Shown one piece after another: positions 32,530 to 41,067 of a DNA stretch of 57,415 nt (position 1 is its first letter; each line of letters opens with the position of its first letter). The DNA lies in assembly GCA_023404495.1 (NCBI GenBank), contig JAEYBE010000021.1:1-57415 (forward strand), read 5' to 3'. The position numbers were made by a program, and so were the translations under genes. The notes beneath the pieces were generated by a model, which searched no databases, was not told the origin of the DNA, and worked only from the letters and a program-made list of their open reading frames with translations. Source of the DNA: Actinomycetes bacterium. GTDB taxonomy: Bacteria > Actinomycetota > Thermoleophilia > Solirubrobacterales > JACPNS01.

Positions 32530-33051
32530 GTGAGCGAGCCCGTGCAGACTCCACAGGACAACGCCAAGGCGCCGATCGTCGGCGTGATCATGGGCTCCCA
32601 GTCCGACTGGCAGACCATGTCTCTGGCGGCTACCGTGCTCGAAGAGCTCGGCGTCCCGCACGAGGTCAAGATCGTCTCCGCACACCGCACGCCCGACCGC
32701 TTGTTCGAGTACGCGTCGACTGCACGTGAACGCGGCATCGAGGTGATCATCGCCGGTGCCGGTGGCGCCGCCCATCTCCCTGGGATGGTCGCGGCCAAGA
32801 CTTCCGTTCCGGTACTCGGCGTGCCGGTCCAGTCTCGTGCGCTGAACGGGATTGACTCCCTGCTCTCGATCGCACAGATGCCCGCCGGCGTGCCGGTCGG
32901 CACATTGGCAATCGGTGAAGCGGGAGCAACCAACGCCGCCCTGCTGGCGACCGCAATCGTCGGTGGGTCGCGCCCAGAACTGCTCGCCGCGCTTGAGGCG
33001 CGCCGCGCGCAAGCGACGGCCAGCGTCGCCGAAGCGCCGGATCGGGGCTGA
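32530..33051 (+). CDS. purE: N5-carboxyaminoimidazole ribonucleotide mutase
   Basis: A 173-residue class I PurE that moves the carboxyl group from N5-CAIR to give CAIR in purine synthesis. The conserved blocks GVIMGSQSDWQTM, VSAHRTPDR with the active-site His, GAGGAAHLPGMVA and PVLGVPVQSRALNG are all present. The GTG at 32530 is used; longer readings extend through the promoter. The gene is followed 7 bases later by purK, its pathway partner, so the two form an operon. Confidence 0.95.
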   Translation: MSEPVQTPQDNAKAPIVGVIMGSQSDWQTMSLAATVLEELGVPHEVKIVSAHRTPDRLFEYASTARERGIEVIIAGAGGAAHLPGMVAAKTSVPVLGVPVQSRALNGIDSLLSIAQMPAGVPVGTLAIGEAGATNAALLATAIVGGSRPELLAALEARRAQATASVAEAPDRG

Positions 33052-33058
33052 TTCGCGG

Positions 33059-34171
33059 ATGAGCGCTCGCCTCGGCATCGTCGGCGGCGGTCAACTCGGG
33101 CGGATGCTGGCGCTGGCAGCCGCACCGCTCGGGGTCAGTTGTCGCTTCATCGACCCCGCGGAAGACGCCGGCGCTCAGGTGGCCGCAGAGCAGATGGTCG
33201 CCGCATACGACGACCTCGACGCGCTCGCCGAGCTTGCCCAGTGGAGCGACGTGGTGACCTTCGAATTCGAGAACGTCCCAGCGCCCGCACTCGAGGCGAT
33301 CGCCCAGCACGCGACGCTCGCGCCCTCCCCGCGATCGCTCGAGGTCAGTCAGGACCGACTGCTCGAGAAGCGCACATTCGAGGCGCTCGACCTGACGGTC
33401 GCTCCGTACCGGCCTGTCGAGTCACTCGCTGACCTCGAGGACGCGCTCGCCGAGCTCGGTGCTCCAGCGATCGTCAAGACCCGGAGATTTGGCTACGACG
33501 GCAAGGGTCAGGCCCGAATCGAAGATCCGGGCGACGCAGCTCACGCCTGGAAGTCGATGGAGGACGCACCTTCGATCCTGGAAGGGGTCGTCGAGTTCGA
33601 TCGCGAGATCTCAGCGGTCGTCGTGCGCTCGGCCGACGGCACAGCGATGGCGTACCCGCCCGCCGAGAACGTCCACCGTGCCGGGATCCTTCACACCAGC
33701 TCGGCGCCGGCGACCCACGTCGCTCAGCCGATCTCTGATCAGGCCGTCGAACACGCGCTGGCGATCGCCGAGGAGCTCGATCACGTCGGCACGCTCGCGG
33801 TCGAGTACTTCGTGGCCGCAGATCAGCTGATCGTGAACGAGATAGCGCCGCGTGTGCACAACAGCGGCCACTGGACGCTTGACGGTGCCGGCACCTCACA
33901 GTTCGAGAACCATGTGCGTGCGGTGCTCGGGTTGCCGGTCGGCGCCGCCGCGCCAATCGTTCCAACCGTCATGGTCAATCTCGTTGGTGAGCTACCGGCG
34001 CTGGGCGAGCTGCTCGATGTGCGCGGCGCACATGTGCACCTCTACGACAAGCAGCCGCGGCCCGGTCGCAAGCTCGGCCATGTCAATGTCGTTGACTTCG
34101 ACGGTCGATTTGAGCCACTCGAAACTCGGGCCAACCGAGTCAAGGAACTGGCAGACGCCGCCTGGCGCTGA
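33059..34171 (+). CDS. purK: N5-carboxyaminoimidazole ribonucleotide synthase
   Basis: A 370-residue ATP-grasp enzyme that carboxylates AIR with bicarbonate and ATP to form N5-CAIR, the substrate of PurE. It begins with GIVGGGQLGRMLALAA, then has FEFENVPAPALE, IVKTRRFGYDGKGQ (ATP-grasp lysines), VEFDREISAVVVR, and NEIAPRVHNSGHWTLDGAGTSQFENH. The start MSARLG follows the purE stop by 7 bases; an open extension upstream is in the purE reading region and is rejected. Confidence 0.95.
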   Translation: MSARLGIVGGGQLGRMLALAAAPLGVSCRFIDPAEDAGAQVAAEQMVAAYDDLDALAELAQWSDVVTFEFENVPAPALEAIAQHATLAPSPRSLEVSQDRLLEKRTFEALDLTVAPYRPVESLADLEDALAELGAPAIVKTRRFGYDGKGQARIEDPGDAAHAWKSMEDAPSILEGVVEFDREISAVVVRSADGTAMAYPPAENVHRAGILHTSSAPATHVAQPISDQAVEHALAIAEELDHVGTLAVEYFVAADQLIVNEIAPRVHNSGHWTLDGAGTSQFENHVRAVLGLPVGAAAPIVPTVMVNLVGELPALGELLDVRGAHVHLYDKQPRPGRKLGHVNVVDFDGRFEPLETRANRVKELADAAWR

Positions 34172-34183
34172 GCGATATCAGCG
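34166..34183. terminator. Small dyad across the convergent purK/secreted-protein stops
   Basis: CGCTGA and TCAGCG, 6-bp arms with a 6-base loop, overlap both the purK stop and the final codons of the convergent gene. It could act as a weak bidirectional terminator, but there is no T-tract. Confidence 0.3.
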
Positions 34184-34594
34184 GCGTCCGCAGCGGCGCA
34201 GGTTTCCGACAACGCTGGCGGCGCGCCCGTCGGCGAACTCACTGATCAGCTCGAAGCTGTTAGCCCCGCGTGCGAGGCGCCGCGCCGAGATGCGGATTGA
34301 GCCGGCCGAGTGGCGCTCGGCAACCTTGGCTCCGTTGACGTAGAGGTACGTGGCGACGAGTCCGCCGCCCCCGGTGTAGCGCGGTCGGAAGTAGGCCTTG
34401 CTGCTGACGCAGTGGCGGTGCCGTGCGATGCGGACCGTCGGGTCGGCTCCGAGCTGCACCACCGTGCCCGTCGGTTCGGTGGCCTGCGCGGTCTCTTCGG
34501 CGTGCGATGCCGGAGCCGCGAAAAGCAGCAGGGCGCAGGCGAGCGTTGTAAGGGGCGCGCCGAGTGCGCGCGGATTAGCCGAGATTGCGGCCAC
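34178..34594 (-). CDS. Small secreted protein, unknown function
   Basis: A 138-residue protein with a signal peptide (LTTLACALLLFAAPASHA) and a mature part of about 105 residues in which VRIARHRHCVSSKAYFRPRYTGGGG and ATYLYVNGAKVAERHS suggest a beta-rich fold; two cysteines near the ends (CVSS and RRCGRR) could form a disulfide. I do not recognise the family. The start is the GTG at 34594; another GTG at 34645 is possible. It ends next to purK in convergent orientation and its promoter region is the 80-base gap before the CtaG-like gene. Confidence 0.6.
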   Translation of the reverse strand: MAAISANPRALGAPLTTLACALLLFAAPASHAEETAQATEPTGTVVQLGADPTVRIARHRHCVSSKAYFRPRYTGGGGLVATYLYVNGAKVAERHSAGSIRISARRLARGANSFELISEFADGRAASVVGNLRRCGRR

Positions 34595-34674
34595 CGTGGG
34601 TCCAGTCCTTTGTTCGAAGCGCTTGGGGCCATCCGCGCTTCTCACGCGGACCGAGCGGCCATTTCAAGCTTGCA

Positions 34675-35604
34675 TCAGGATACGTCGGACGGCGGGTCCT
34701 TGTCAAGGGTCCCGCCGGCGGAAATGCGTTCACGCAAGAATTCGCCCGTTCCGGCCGCGGCCGCGCGATCGCTCCTTGCCTGCGAGAGCTCGACGCCGTG
34801 TTCCTCGGCGTGCTCGATCAACTGCTGGCTCTCTTCACCCTCGCTGGCCGCTCTGAAGAACAGCACCGAGGCGAGGATGAAGGTGACGATCGAACCCTCC
34901 GCCATCATCACGGCGCCGGCGACGCTCTGATCGGCGACCGGGGCCATGCCCAGAGGATTCTCGGCGAAACGATAGGACGCGTAGAAGAGCGATCCACTGA
35001 AGATCAGGAAGTTGCCCAGCGCCATCGAACTCATTCGCAGCAACACGATGTAGATGAGCTTCGCGATGTTGCCGAACCACTCGGGCTTGGGCAGCGGCCC
35101 AAACAGCGCCATCCAGACGTTGAATCCGACCGAGAAGAAGCAGATGTGCTGCAAGACGTGCAGGTACTCACTGCCGACCGCGCCGTCCATCGCAAACGGC
35201 AGGTGCCAGAAGTAGAGGTTGCCGACCCACAGCACGAACGCCGGGATCGGCTCGGTCAGCGGGCGAATGAAGTGCACCACGGGATTGCGCAGCAACGGCT
35301 GGATCAGCGGCCCCGTGAGGCCCAGCACCATCAAGAGCGACGCCAAATCGCCAATCGTCAAGTGCTCGATCATGTGCACCGTGAACGACCGGTCATCCCA
35401 AGCCCCCAAGGGCGAGATCGGCTCAACCACGAGAATGAAGATCGAACACCCAAAAGAAAACTGCCGCCAACCCGACACCCGCCGCCGAGGGTCAGACGCA
35501 AGCGAAGCAACGCGCCGGAAGTACCCATACGTCACAAGCGCCAGCACGAGAATCATCGGCGGCGAAACCGACCCAAACTCAACAGCAGTCAACAAAGAGT
35601 GCAC
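34675..35604 (-). CDS. Caa3-type CtaG cytochrome c oxidase assembly factor
   Basis: A 309-residue protein with about seven membrane helices that fits the caa3_CtaG family, found with copper-dependent cytochrome oxidases. Typical segments are FTVHMIEHLTIGDLASLL (paired His), WVGNLYFWHLP, YLHVLQHICFFSVGFNVWMALFGPLPKP, and AEGSIVTFILASVLFFRAA near the end. The tail is cytoplasmic and charged. Members assist insertion of copper into oxidase subunits; no oxidase gene lies in the window. The intergenic gap upstream holds a hairpin and the tRNA. Confidence 0.85.
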   Translation of the reverse strand: MHSLLTAVEFGSVSPPMILVLALVTYGYFRRVASLASDPRRRVSGWRQFSFGCSIFILVVEPISPLGAWDDRSFTVHMIEHLTIGDLASLLMVLGLTGPLIQPLLRNPVVHFIRPLTEPIPAFVLWVGNLYFWHLPFAMDGAVGSEYLHVLQHICFFSVGFNVWMALFGPLPKPEWFGNIAKLIYIVLLRMSSMALGNFLIFSGSLFYASYRFAENPLGMAPVADQSVAGAVMMAEGSIVTFILASVLFFRAASEGEESQQLIEHAEEHGVELSQARSDRAAAAGTGEFLRERISAGGTLDKDPPSDVS

Positions 35605-35695
35605 GCCCCGAACCTAGCCAGCCGCGCATGAATACCCGCTCACCCGAAGCTGGAACAAATTCATTCGCCCCACCCAAGCGCTGTAGAGAGTCGGG

Positions 35696-35743
35696 GAGCC
35701 GCTCTCGCCCGCAGGCGCAGCGCGCCGAGGACGAGAGGGGCTC
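35696..35743. other. Stem-loop between tRNA-Pro and CtaG-like gene
   Basis: Twelve-bp arms with one mismatch (GAGCCGCTCTCG / CGAGAGGGGCTC) enclose a 24-base loop that contains a second small stem (GGCGC-AGC-GCGCC). It lies about 30 bases beyond the 3' end of the minus-strand tRNA. A five-base T-tract follows the tRNA at 35766-35770, so this stem may be a terminator or processing element for the tRNA transcript. Nothing else is seen in 35605-35771. Confidence 0.45.
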
Positions 35744-35770
35744 ACCGGCTCAACCCCAAGCCAAGAAAAA

Positions 35771-35845
<75 letters not shown>

Positions 35846-35889
35846 ACGCGCCAACGATCTTACGCCCCAAGCAAGCGAACCCCCCATTC

Positions 35890-35950
35890 CCACGCAATTT
35901 CCGCACGTGGCCTCACACCTGGTGTGAGGCCACGCATGCAATTTGCGTGG
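35890..35950. promoter_or_regulatory. 61-bp interrupted palindrome between tRNA-Pro and sugar-phosphate transferase
   Basis: Inner arms of 14 bp (CGTGGCCTCACACC and complement) flank a single T at 35920. Outer arms of 8 bp (CCACGCAA / TTGCGTGG) lie exactly 8 bases beyond each inner arm, so the whole block is symmetric. It is 44 bases upstream of the tRNA and about 100 bases upstream of the sugar-phosphate transferase start. It could be an operator for a dimer pair, or a very stable hairpin. Further dyads are TTGGCT/AGCCAA (35955-35996) with TACC-CCGT-GGTA inside. Confidence 0.7.
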
Positions 35951-36051
35951 ATTGTTGGCTTGCCCTGAGTGCTACCCCGTGGTACGTTGGAGCCAAGGCA
36001 GCAAACTCGGTAGTTGCTCGCCGGTCAGAAATCTTCAAGTCTGGAAACGCA

Positions 36052-37563
36052 ATGCCTTCGTCTGACGGCTCAGACGCCAACGCGACAATTGACAAGACTC
36101 GGCGCTCGATCGCCGGTCCCGGCGAGTCGATCGCCGGAGCGCCGATCGTGCGCGCGCCCGGAACTCGGCGCTCGCAGGCATTCGCGGACACCGATGCGAT
36201 GGCCGCCGCGGTCCCCGAGCACGCTTTCACCGTCGTCGACGGCGACGGCGACGAGGAAGAGCGCGATGGCGGCGTAACGATCGACCCGACGACCGCTTCG
36301 ACGCTCGGCGATTTCGCTGCGGCGATGGTCGGACCGGTCGCCGCTGCCGCATTTGCGGGCAGCATTGCGGTCTTCATCGGGACGGCGCTGCTGGTTCTGT
36401 TGATCCGCGCCCAGGGACGCCGCAGCGCGCTCACCGACACGGAGATCAGCGCGATCTCTCCCTTCGCCGCGGCAGTCGGGGCGACCGCCCTGACCTACGC
36501 CGTGCTCCCGACCTCAGCGATCCACGCGATCTCGGCCGGACTCGTCGCCCTGGCCGCCGGCGCCGCCGCCGCGCTCCTGCTGCGACTGATCGTCGATCGC
36601 TTCGTCCACACGCGCATCGCGGTCCTTGGCGACGCCGCAATCGCACATGACCTTGCTTGGCAGCTCTCGGCATCGGGCCAGCGGCGCTACACGATCGTCG
36701 GCTACGTCACACGCACGTCTGAGCGCGACAACCTGCGCGACCTCAGCCACGTCTCGTTCAAGGTGCGCCGGCTGGGCCTGCTCTCAGACCTCTCACACAT
36801 CGTTGCGCGCAACGACATCGACCTGCTGGTGATGGCCGCCCACGACGACCGCATGAAGTACTTCGAGCGTGCGGCGGTCTGCACCGAGCGCTATCGCACG
36901 CGCCTGCTCTCACTGACGGCCTACGAAGAGGCCGTCTTCCGGCGGGTGCCGCTCGACCATCTCAACGTCGCCTGGTTCCAGCACATCATGCATCCGCGAT
37001 TCCGCCCGGCACCGCGCATCGTCACGCGCGCTGTCGACATCGTGCTGGCGATTTCGATTGGCCTGCTGACCCTGCCGCTCTGGGCGCCGACTGCGCTCTT
37101 CATGCGACTGGCTTTCGGACGCCCAGTGCTCGTCTCACGCCGCCGGGTCGGCGAGCGGGGACGCGCAATCGGCCTCTGGCGATTCCGCGTCGCCCGGCGC
37201 GAGGTCACGGGAGCGCCGCCGGACGAGCACGCTCCGGCCGTCGGCTTCGGTCGGGTGCTCAGGCGCACCGGAATCGAACGACTCCCGGCGCTGATCAATT
37301 TGCTCCGCGGCGACGTGACGCTCGTCGGCCCCAGGCCGGTCCACCCGCGCGACCTCGCCGAGCGTGAGAGCGAGATCCCCTTCTACGGCCGCCGGCAGAT
37401 GCTCAGACCGGGCCTGACCGGCTGGGCGCAGATCCATCACGAGACCGACCCGGCCGACGAATTCTCCAGCGACCTCTTCTATCTCAAGCACCAGTCCCTG
37501 ATGCTCTACGTCTACGTGCTGCTGGCCTCGGCGGGCCGGCCACTGGCGCGACGCGCTCACTGA
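36052..37563 (+). CDS. Polyprenyl-phosphate sugar-1-phosphate transferase-like protein (divergent)
   Basis: A 503-residue membrane protein. The N-terminal 85 residues are polar, then four membrane helices (about 86-185), a Rossmann-like soluble region (RIAVLGDAAIAHDLAWQL onward), another membrane helix (VDIVLAISIGLLTLPLW), and the C-terminal transferase domain with LINLLRGDVTLVGPRPVHPRD and LRPGLTGWAQI. The layout is that of WcaJ-type enzymes, which attach a sugar phosphate to undecaprenyl phosphate. The usual catalytic Asp-Glu (LDELPQ) reads IERLPA here, so activity is uncertain. No polysaccharide gene cluster surrounds it. ATG 36052 fits a leader-free start after the dyad region. Confidence 0.75.
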   Translation: MPSSDGSDANATIDKTRRSIAGPGESIAGAPIVRAPGTRRSQAFADTDAMAAAVPEHAFTVVDGDGDEEERDGGVTIDPTTASTLGDFAAAMVGPVAAAAFAGSIAVFIGTALLVLLIRAQGRRSALTDTEISAISPFAAAVGATALTYAVLPTSAIHAISAGLVALAAGAAAALLLRLIVDRFVHTRIAVLGDAAIAHDLAWQLSASGQRRYTIVGYVTRTSERDNLRDLSHVSFKVRRLGLLSDLSHIVARNDIDLLVMAAHDDRMKYFERAAVCTERYRTRLLSLTAYEEAVFRRVPLDHLNVAWFQHIMHPRFRPAPRIVTRAVDIVLAISIGLLTLPLWAPTALFMRLAFGRPVLVSRRRVGERGRAIGLWRFRVARREVTGAPPDEHAPAVGFGRVLRRTGIERLPALINLLRGDVTLVGPRPVHPRDLAERESEIPFYGRRQMLRPGLTGWAQIHHETDPADEFSSDLFYLKHQSLMLYVYVLLASAGRPLARRAH

Positions 37564-37627
37564 TTTCGCGACATACCTCAAAGTGAGTGTTTGTTACCGG
37601 CGAGTGGCTTAATGCACTCCCCGGGGG

Positions 37628-37675
37628 TAGAATCTTGCGAGTTCGGACGGTTCGTGAATTCCGTTTCACGAAACC
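37628..37675 (+). promoter_or_regulatory. Candidate promoter and dyad before the GMC oxidoreductase
   Basis: A -10-like TAGAAT at 37628-37633 is followed by a dyad at 37651-37671: TTCGTGAA, six bases, TTCACGAA. The arms extend with CGG/CCG to 37648-37675 with one bulged A. The site would fall in the 5' leader or early transcribed region of the GMC/acyl-CoA ligase operon, consistent with an operator for a TetR- or GntR-type repressor or with a leader hairpin. Confidence 0.45.
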
Positions 37676-37712
37676 GGATCCGGATCATCTCCGCGGTAAC
37701 TCCCTCACAACG

Positions 37713-39404
37713 ATGAAATACGACCACGACTGGATCATCGTCGGCTCAGGCTTCGGCGGCAGCGTCTCTGCTCTTCGCCTTGCCGAGAAGGGCTACGACG
37801 TCAAGATCCTCGAGTGCGGACGGCGTTTTGAGGACAGCGACTTCGCCGAGAGCGTCGCCAAACAGCCGCACAAGTATTTCTGGCGCCCGACGATGAAGAT
37901 GTACGGCATCTTCCGCATGACGTTCTTCAAGGACGTGACCGTGCTCTCGGGCAGCGGCGTCGGCGGCGGCAGCCTCGGCTACGCCAACACGCTCTACCGC
38001 GCGCGCCCTCGCTTCTTCGCCGACAAGCAATGGGCTGGACTCGAGGACTGGGAGAAGGTCCTGCAGCCGCACTACGACACCGCCGAGTACATGCTCGGGG
38101 TCAACGAAGTGCCGCTCTCGCAGCCGGCCGACGACATCATCAAGGGGCTCTCGGAGGACTTCGGCGCCGCGGACACCTACAAGAAGACTCGCGTGGGCGT
38201 CTACTTCGGCGACCGCGACCGCGTCGGCGAGACTGTGCCCGACCCCTATTTCGACGGCGAAGGGCCGCCGCGTGCCGCCTGCCGCGCCTGCGGCTCCTGC
38301 ATGATCGGCTGCCGCCACAACGCCAAGAACACGCTGGTCAAGAACTACCTCTGGTTCGCTGAAAAGCTCGGAGTGAAGATCGACCCGATGCGCACGGTGG
38401 TCGACATCAAGCCGATCCGCGGCGTGGCCGGACGCCGCGATGGCTCGGCCGGCTACGAAGTGACGACGGTCAAGACCGGCGCGTGGCTCTTCAAGGGCCG
38501 TCGCACCGAGCGCGCTCGCGGCGTCGTCGTCTCATCGGGCACCTACGGGACGAACAAGCTGCTCTTCAACTGCAAGCTGGGTGGATCGCTCCCGCGTCTC
38601 TCGCACCGGCTCGGCGAACTTGTGCGCACCAACAGCGAGGCGATCCTCGCGGTCACCGCCAAAGACGACAGCGTGCACTACGGCACGTCGGTCGCCATCA
38701 GCTCGAGCTTCTTCCCAGATGAGAACACGCACATCGAGAACGTCACCTATGGCGACGGCGGCGACTGGATGGGGCGCAACTTCACGCTGCTGACAGGCGA
38801 AGGCAACAAGCTGACGCGTCCGTTGCGTTTTCTCGGCGTGCTGATCCGTCATCCGCTCCAGGCTTTGCGACTGCTCGGCGCCTACCATTGGTCGCGCCGT
38901 ACGGTGATCCTCCTGGTGATGCAGACGCTCGACAATTCGCTCTCGCTCAAGCCGAAGAGGAACCCCTTCGGCGGTTGGCACCTGACCACAGAAGAGGACG
39001 CCGACAATCCGAACCCGCGCTTCATCCCGGCCGCCAACAAGGCTGCCGAGCTCGCAGCCAAGCGGATGGGCGGAGTGCCCCAGAGCGGCATCACCGAGGT
39101 GCTGGCCAACGTCCCGACGACGGCCCACTTCCTCGGCGGCGCGGTGATCGGAAAGGACGCGAACACCGGCGTCGTCGATCACTTCAACCGCGCATTCGGG
39201 TACGACAATCTTTTGATCTGCGATGGTTCGGCGATGCCGGCCAACCCAGGGGTGAACCCCAGCCTCACGATCACGGCGATCACCGAGCATGCGATGACCG
39301 CCGTCCCGCCCAAGGTCGAAGCCACCACCGCCAGCGGTGGCTTTGCGATTCGGGCCGAGAGCGCCGAAGCAGCCGCCGCAGCGGCGACGGTGAGCAACTC
39401 TTGA
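37713..39404 (+). CDS. GMC-type flavin oxidoreductase with four-cysteine motif
   Basis: A 563-residue FAD-dependent oxidoreductase of the glucose-methanol-choline/cholesterol oxidase group. The FAD-binding IIVGSGFGGSVSALRLAEKG begins at residue 8, GSGVGGGSLGYANTLYR is near 80, and the C-terminal GGAVIGKDANTGVVDHFNRAFGYDNLLICDGSAMPANPGVNPSLTITAITE is typical. Cysteines 190, 193, 196 and 200 (CxxCxxCxxxC) have the spacing of an iron-sulfur cluster site, a feature of a bacterial subgroup. The next gene, an acyl-CoA ligase, overlaps it by 4 bases (TTGA), so the pair may oxidise and then activate a lipid or sterol-like substrate. Cofactor binding is not proven. Confidence 0.88.
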   Translation: MKYDHDWIIVGSGFGGSVSALRLAEKGYDVKILECGRRFEDSDFAESVAKQPHKYFWRPTMKMYGIFRMTFFKDVTVLSGSGVGGGSLGYANTLYRARPRFFADKQWAGLEDWEKVLQPHYDTAEYMLGVNEVPLSQPADDIIKGLSEDFGAADTYKKTRVGVYFGDRDRVGETVPDPYFDGEGPPRAACRACGSCMIGCRHNAKNTLVKNYLWFAEKLGVKIDPMRTVVDIKPIRGVAGRRDGSAGYEVTTVKTGAWLFKGRRTERARGVVVSSGTYGTNKLLFNCKLGGSLPRLSHRLGELVRTNSEAILAVTAKDDSVHYGTSVAISSSFFPDENTHIENVTYGDGGDWMGRNFTLLTGEGNKLTRPLRFLGVLIRHPLQALRLLGAYHWSRRTVILLVMQTLDNSLSLKPKRNPFGGWHLTTEEDADNPNPRFIPAANKAAELAAKRMGGVPQSGITEVLANVPTTAHFLGGAVIGKDANTGVVDHFNRAFGYDNLLICDGSAMPANPGVNPSLTITAITEHAMTAVPPKVEATTASGGFAIRAESAEAAAAAATVSNS

Positions 39405-41041
39405 GCGCCTCAAAAGAATCCTTCGGCAAGCGCTATCTGGAGCTTGCCAAGACGCTCGCAAGCACCAAAATGGTTCGCCTGCTGCCGCCGTCTGCGCTGC
39501 TTGAGATAAAGCGCTCGCTGGACAAGTACGGCCCGACCCAGCCGGCCGGTTACAAGATCAACGCCAAGTTGATCCCCGATGAGATCGCGATCATCGATGA
39601 AAAGGGCGAAGTCACGCAGCGCGAGGTTCACGAGCACACCAATCAGATCGCGCACGGACTCGCCGCCGCAGGTGTCGGCGAAGGCAGCCGCGTCGCCATC
39701 CTCTCCCGCAACAGCCGCTACTTCGTCGAGGCCTTCGTCTCGACGCTCAAGCTCGGCGCCGACGGCCTGCTGCTCAACACGGCCTTCGCCGGGCCACAGC
39801 TCGTGCCGGTGATCGAGGACCAGAACGCCGACGCCGTGATCATGGATGAGGAGTACTACGAGCTCCTGAAGGACGGCATCGGCGACCGTCCGGCATTCAT
39901 CGGCTGGTACGACGATGCAGCGAACACTCCGCTGGCCACGCTCGACCAGCTCCGCGAGGGCCAGCCGGCCACCGAGCCGGACGCCCCCGAGCGCACCGGC
40001 CGCACAATCATCCTCACCTCAGGGACCACCGGCAAGCCCAAGGGCGCCGCCCGCGCCGAACCGAAGGGTCTCAAAGACCTGCTCGCGGTCGTCTCGACGA
40101 TCCCCTACCGACGTGGCGACCGCATGCTGGTGTCTGCCCCGCTCTTTCACGCCTGGGGATTCTCCAACTTCTCTGCCAACGTGATGTTCAACGGCACGAC
40201 GGTGCTGCGCCGCCGCTTTGATCCGGAAGAGGCGTTGCGGACGATCGAGGAGGAACAGATCGACATGCAGATCGTCGTCCCGGTGATGCTGCAGCGGATG
40301 CTTGACGTCGCTGAGGAGAATCCGCACAAGTACAACGTCACTTCGCTGCGCGCCGTCTGCGCGAGCGGTTCCGCTCTGCAGGGCGACCTCTCGATCAAGT
40401 TCATGGACACCTTCGGCGACGTGCTCTACAACCTCTACGGATCGACCGAGGTCGCATGGGCCACCGTCGCCGGTCCGCAGGACATGCGCGCGGCTCCCGG
40501 TACCGCCGGTCGCGCGCCGACGGGCACGACGCTGCGGATCCTCGACGAGAACGGAGAGGACGTACCGACTGGCGAGACCGGTCAGATCTTCGTGCAACAC
40601 GAGATGATCTTCGAGGGCTACACCGGTGGCGAGCAGCGCAACGCGCTCGGCAATCTAGCCGGGACCGGCGATGTCGGCCACCTCGACGAAGCCGGCCGCC
40701 TGTTCATCGACGGACGGATCGACGAGATGATCGTCTCCGGCGGCGAGAACGTCTACCCGATCGAGGTCGAGGACACGATCGCGATCCACGAAGGCGTCTA
40801 CGAAGTCGCCGTCATCGGCGTCGACGACGAAGACTTCGGCGCCCGACTGGTTGCGTTTGTCGTGCCCAACGAGGGTTCAGACCTCGAAGAGGACGAGATC
40901 AAGGGACACGTCAAAACCCACCTCGCCAATTTCAAGGTGCCGCGCAGCGTCTTCTTCCTCACCGAGCTTCCGCGCAACGCCACAGGCAAGATCCTCAAGC
41001 GCAACCTGCAGGAGCACCCCGAGCTCGTCGGCTCCGAGTAG
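39401..41041 (+). CDS. Acyl-CoA synthetase (ANL superfamily)
   Basis: A 546-residue adenylate-forming enzyme. The ATP-binding motif ILTSGTTGKPKGA, LYNLYGSTEVAWA, GDVGHLDEAGRLFIDGRIDEMIVSGGENVYPIEVEDTI and the C-terminal lysine in PRNATGKILKRN are all present. The domain order is normal. The TTG at 39401 overlaps the GMC stop as TTGA and is in frame; ATG at 39470 is the alternative, giving 523 residues. Translational coupling to the oxidoreductase favours TTG. Likely activates a fatty acid or steroid-like acid produced by the preceding enzyme; the real substrate is unknown. Confidence 0.9.
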   Translation: MSASKESFGKRYLELAKTLASTKMVRLLPPSALLEIKRSLDKYGPTQPAGYKINAKLIPDEIAIIDEKGEVTQREVHEHTNQIAHGLAAAGVGEGSRVAILSRNSRYFVEAFVSTLKLGADGLLLNTAFAGPQLVPVIEDQNADAVIMDEEYYELLKDGIGDRPAFIGWYDDAANTPLATLDQLREGQPATEPDAPERTGRTIILTSGTTGKPKGAARAEPKGLKDLLAVVSTIPYRRGDRMLVSAPLFHAWGFSNFSANVMFNGTTVLRRRFDPEEALRTIEEEQIDMQIVVPVMLQRMLDVAEENPHKYNVTSLRAVCASGSALQGDLSIKFMDTFGDVLYNLYGSTEVAWATVAGPQDMRAAPGTAGRAPTGTTLRILDENGEDVPTGETGQIFVQHEMIFEGYTGGEQRNALGNLAGTGDVGHLDEAGRLFIDGRIDEMIVSGGENVYPIEVEDTIAIHEGVYEVAVIGVDDEDFGARLVAFVVPNEGSDLEEDEIKGHVKTHLANFKVPRSVFFLTELPRNATGKILKRNLQEHPELVGSE

Positions 41042-41067
41042 CCCGCGCGCCGATAGTGTGGCCGGCT

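Noticed and set aside
38888..39400. In-frame upstream extension of the acyl-CoA synthetase
   Set aside because: This part overlaps the GMC gene in another frame and has no ANL-family sequence; TTG 39401 is the likely start.
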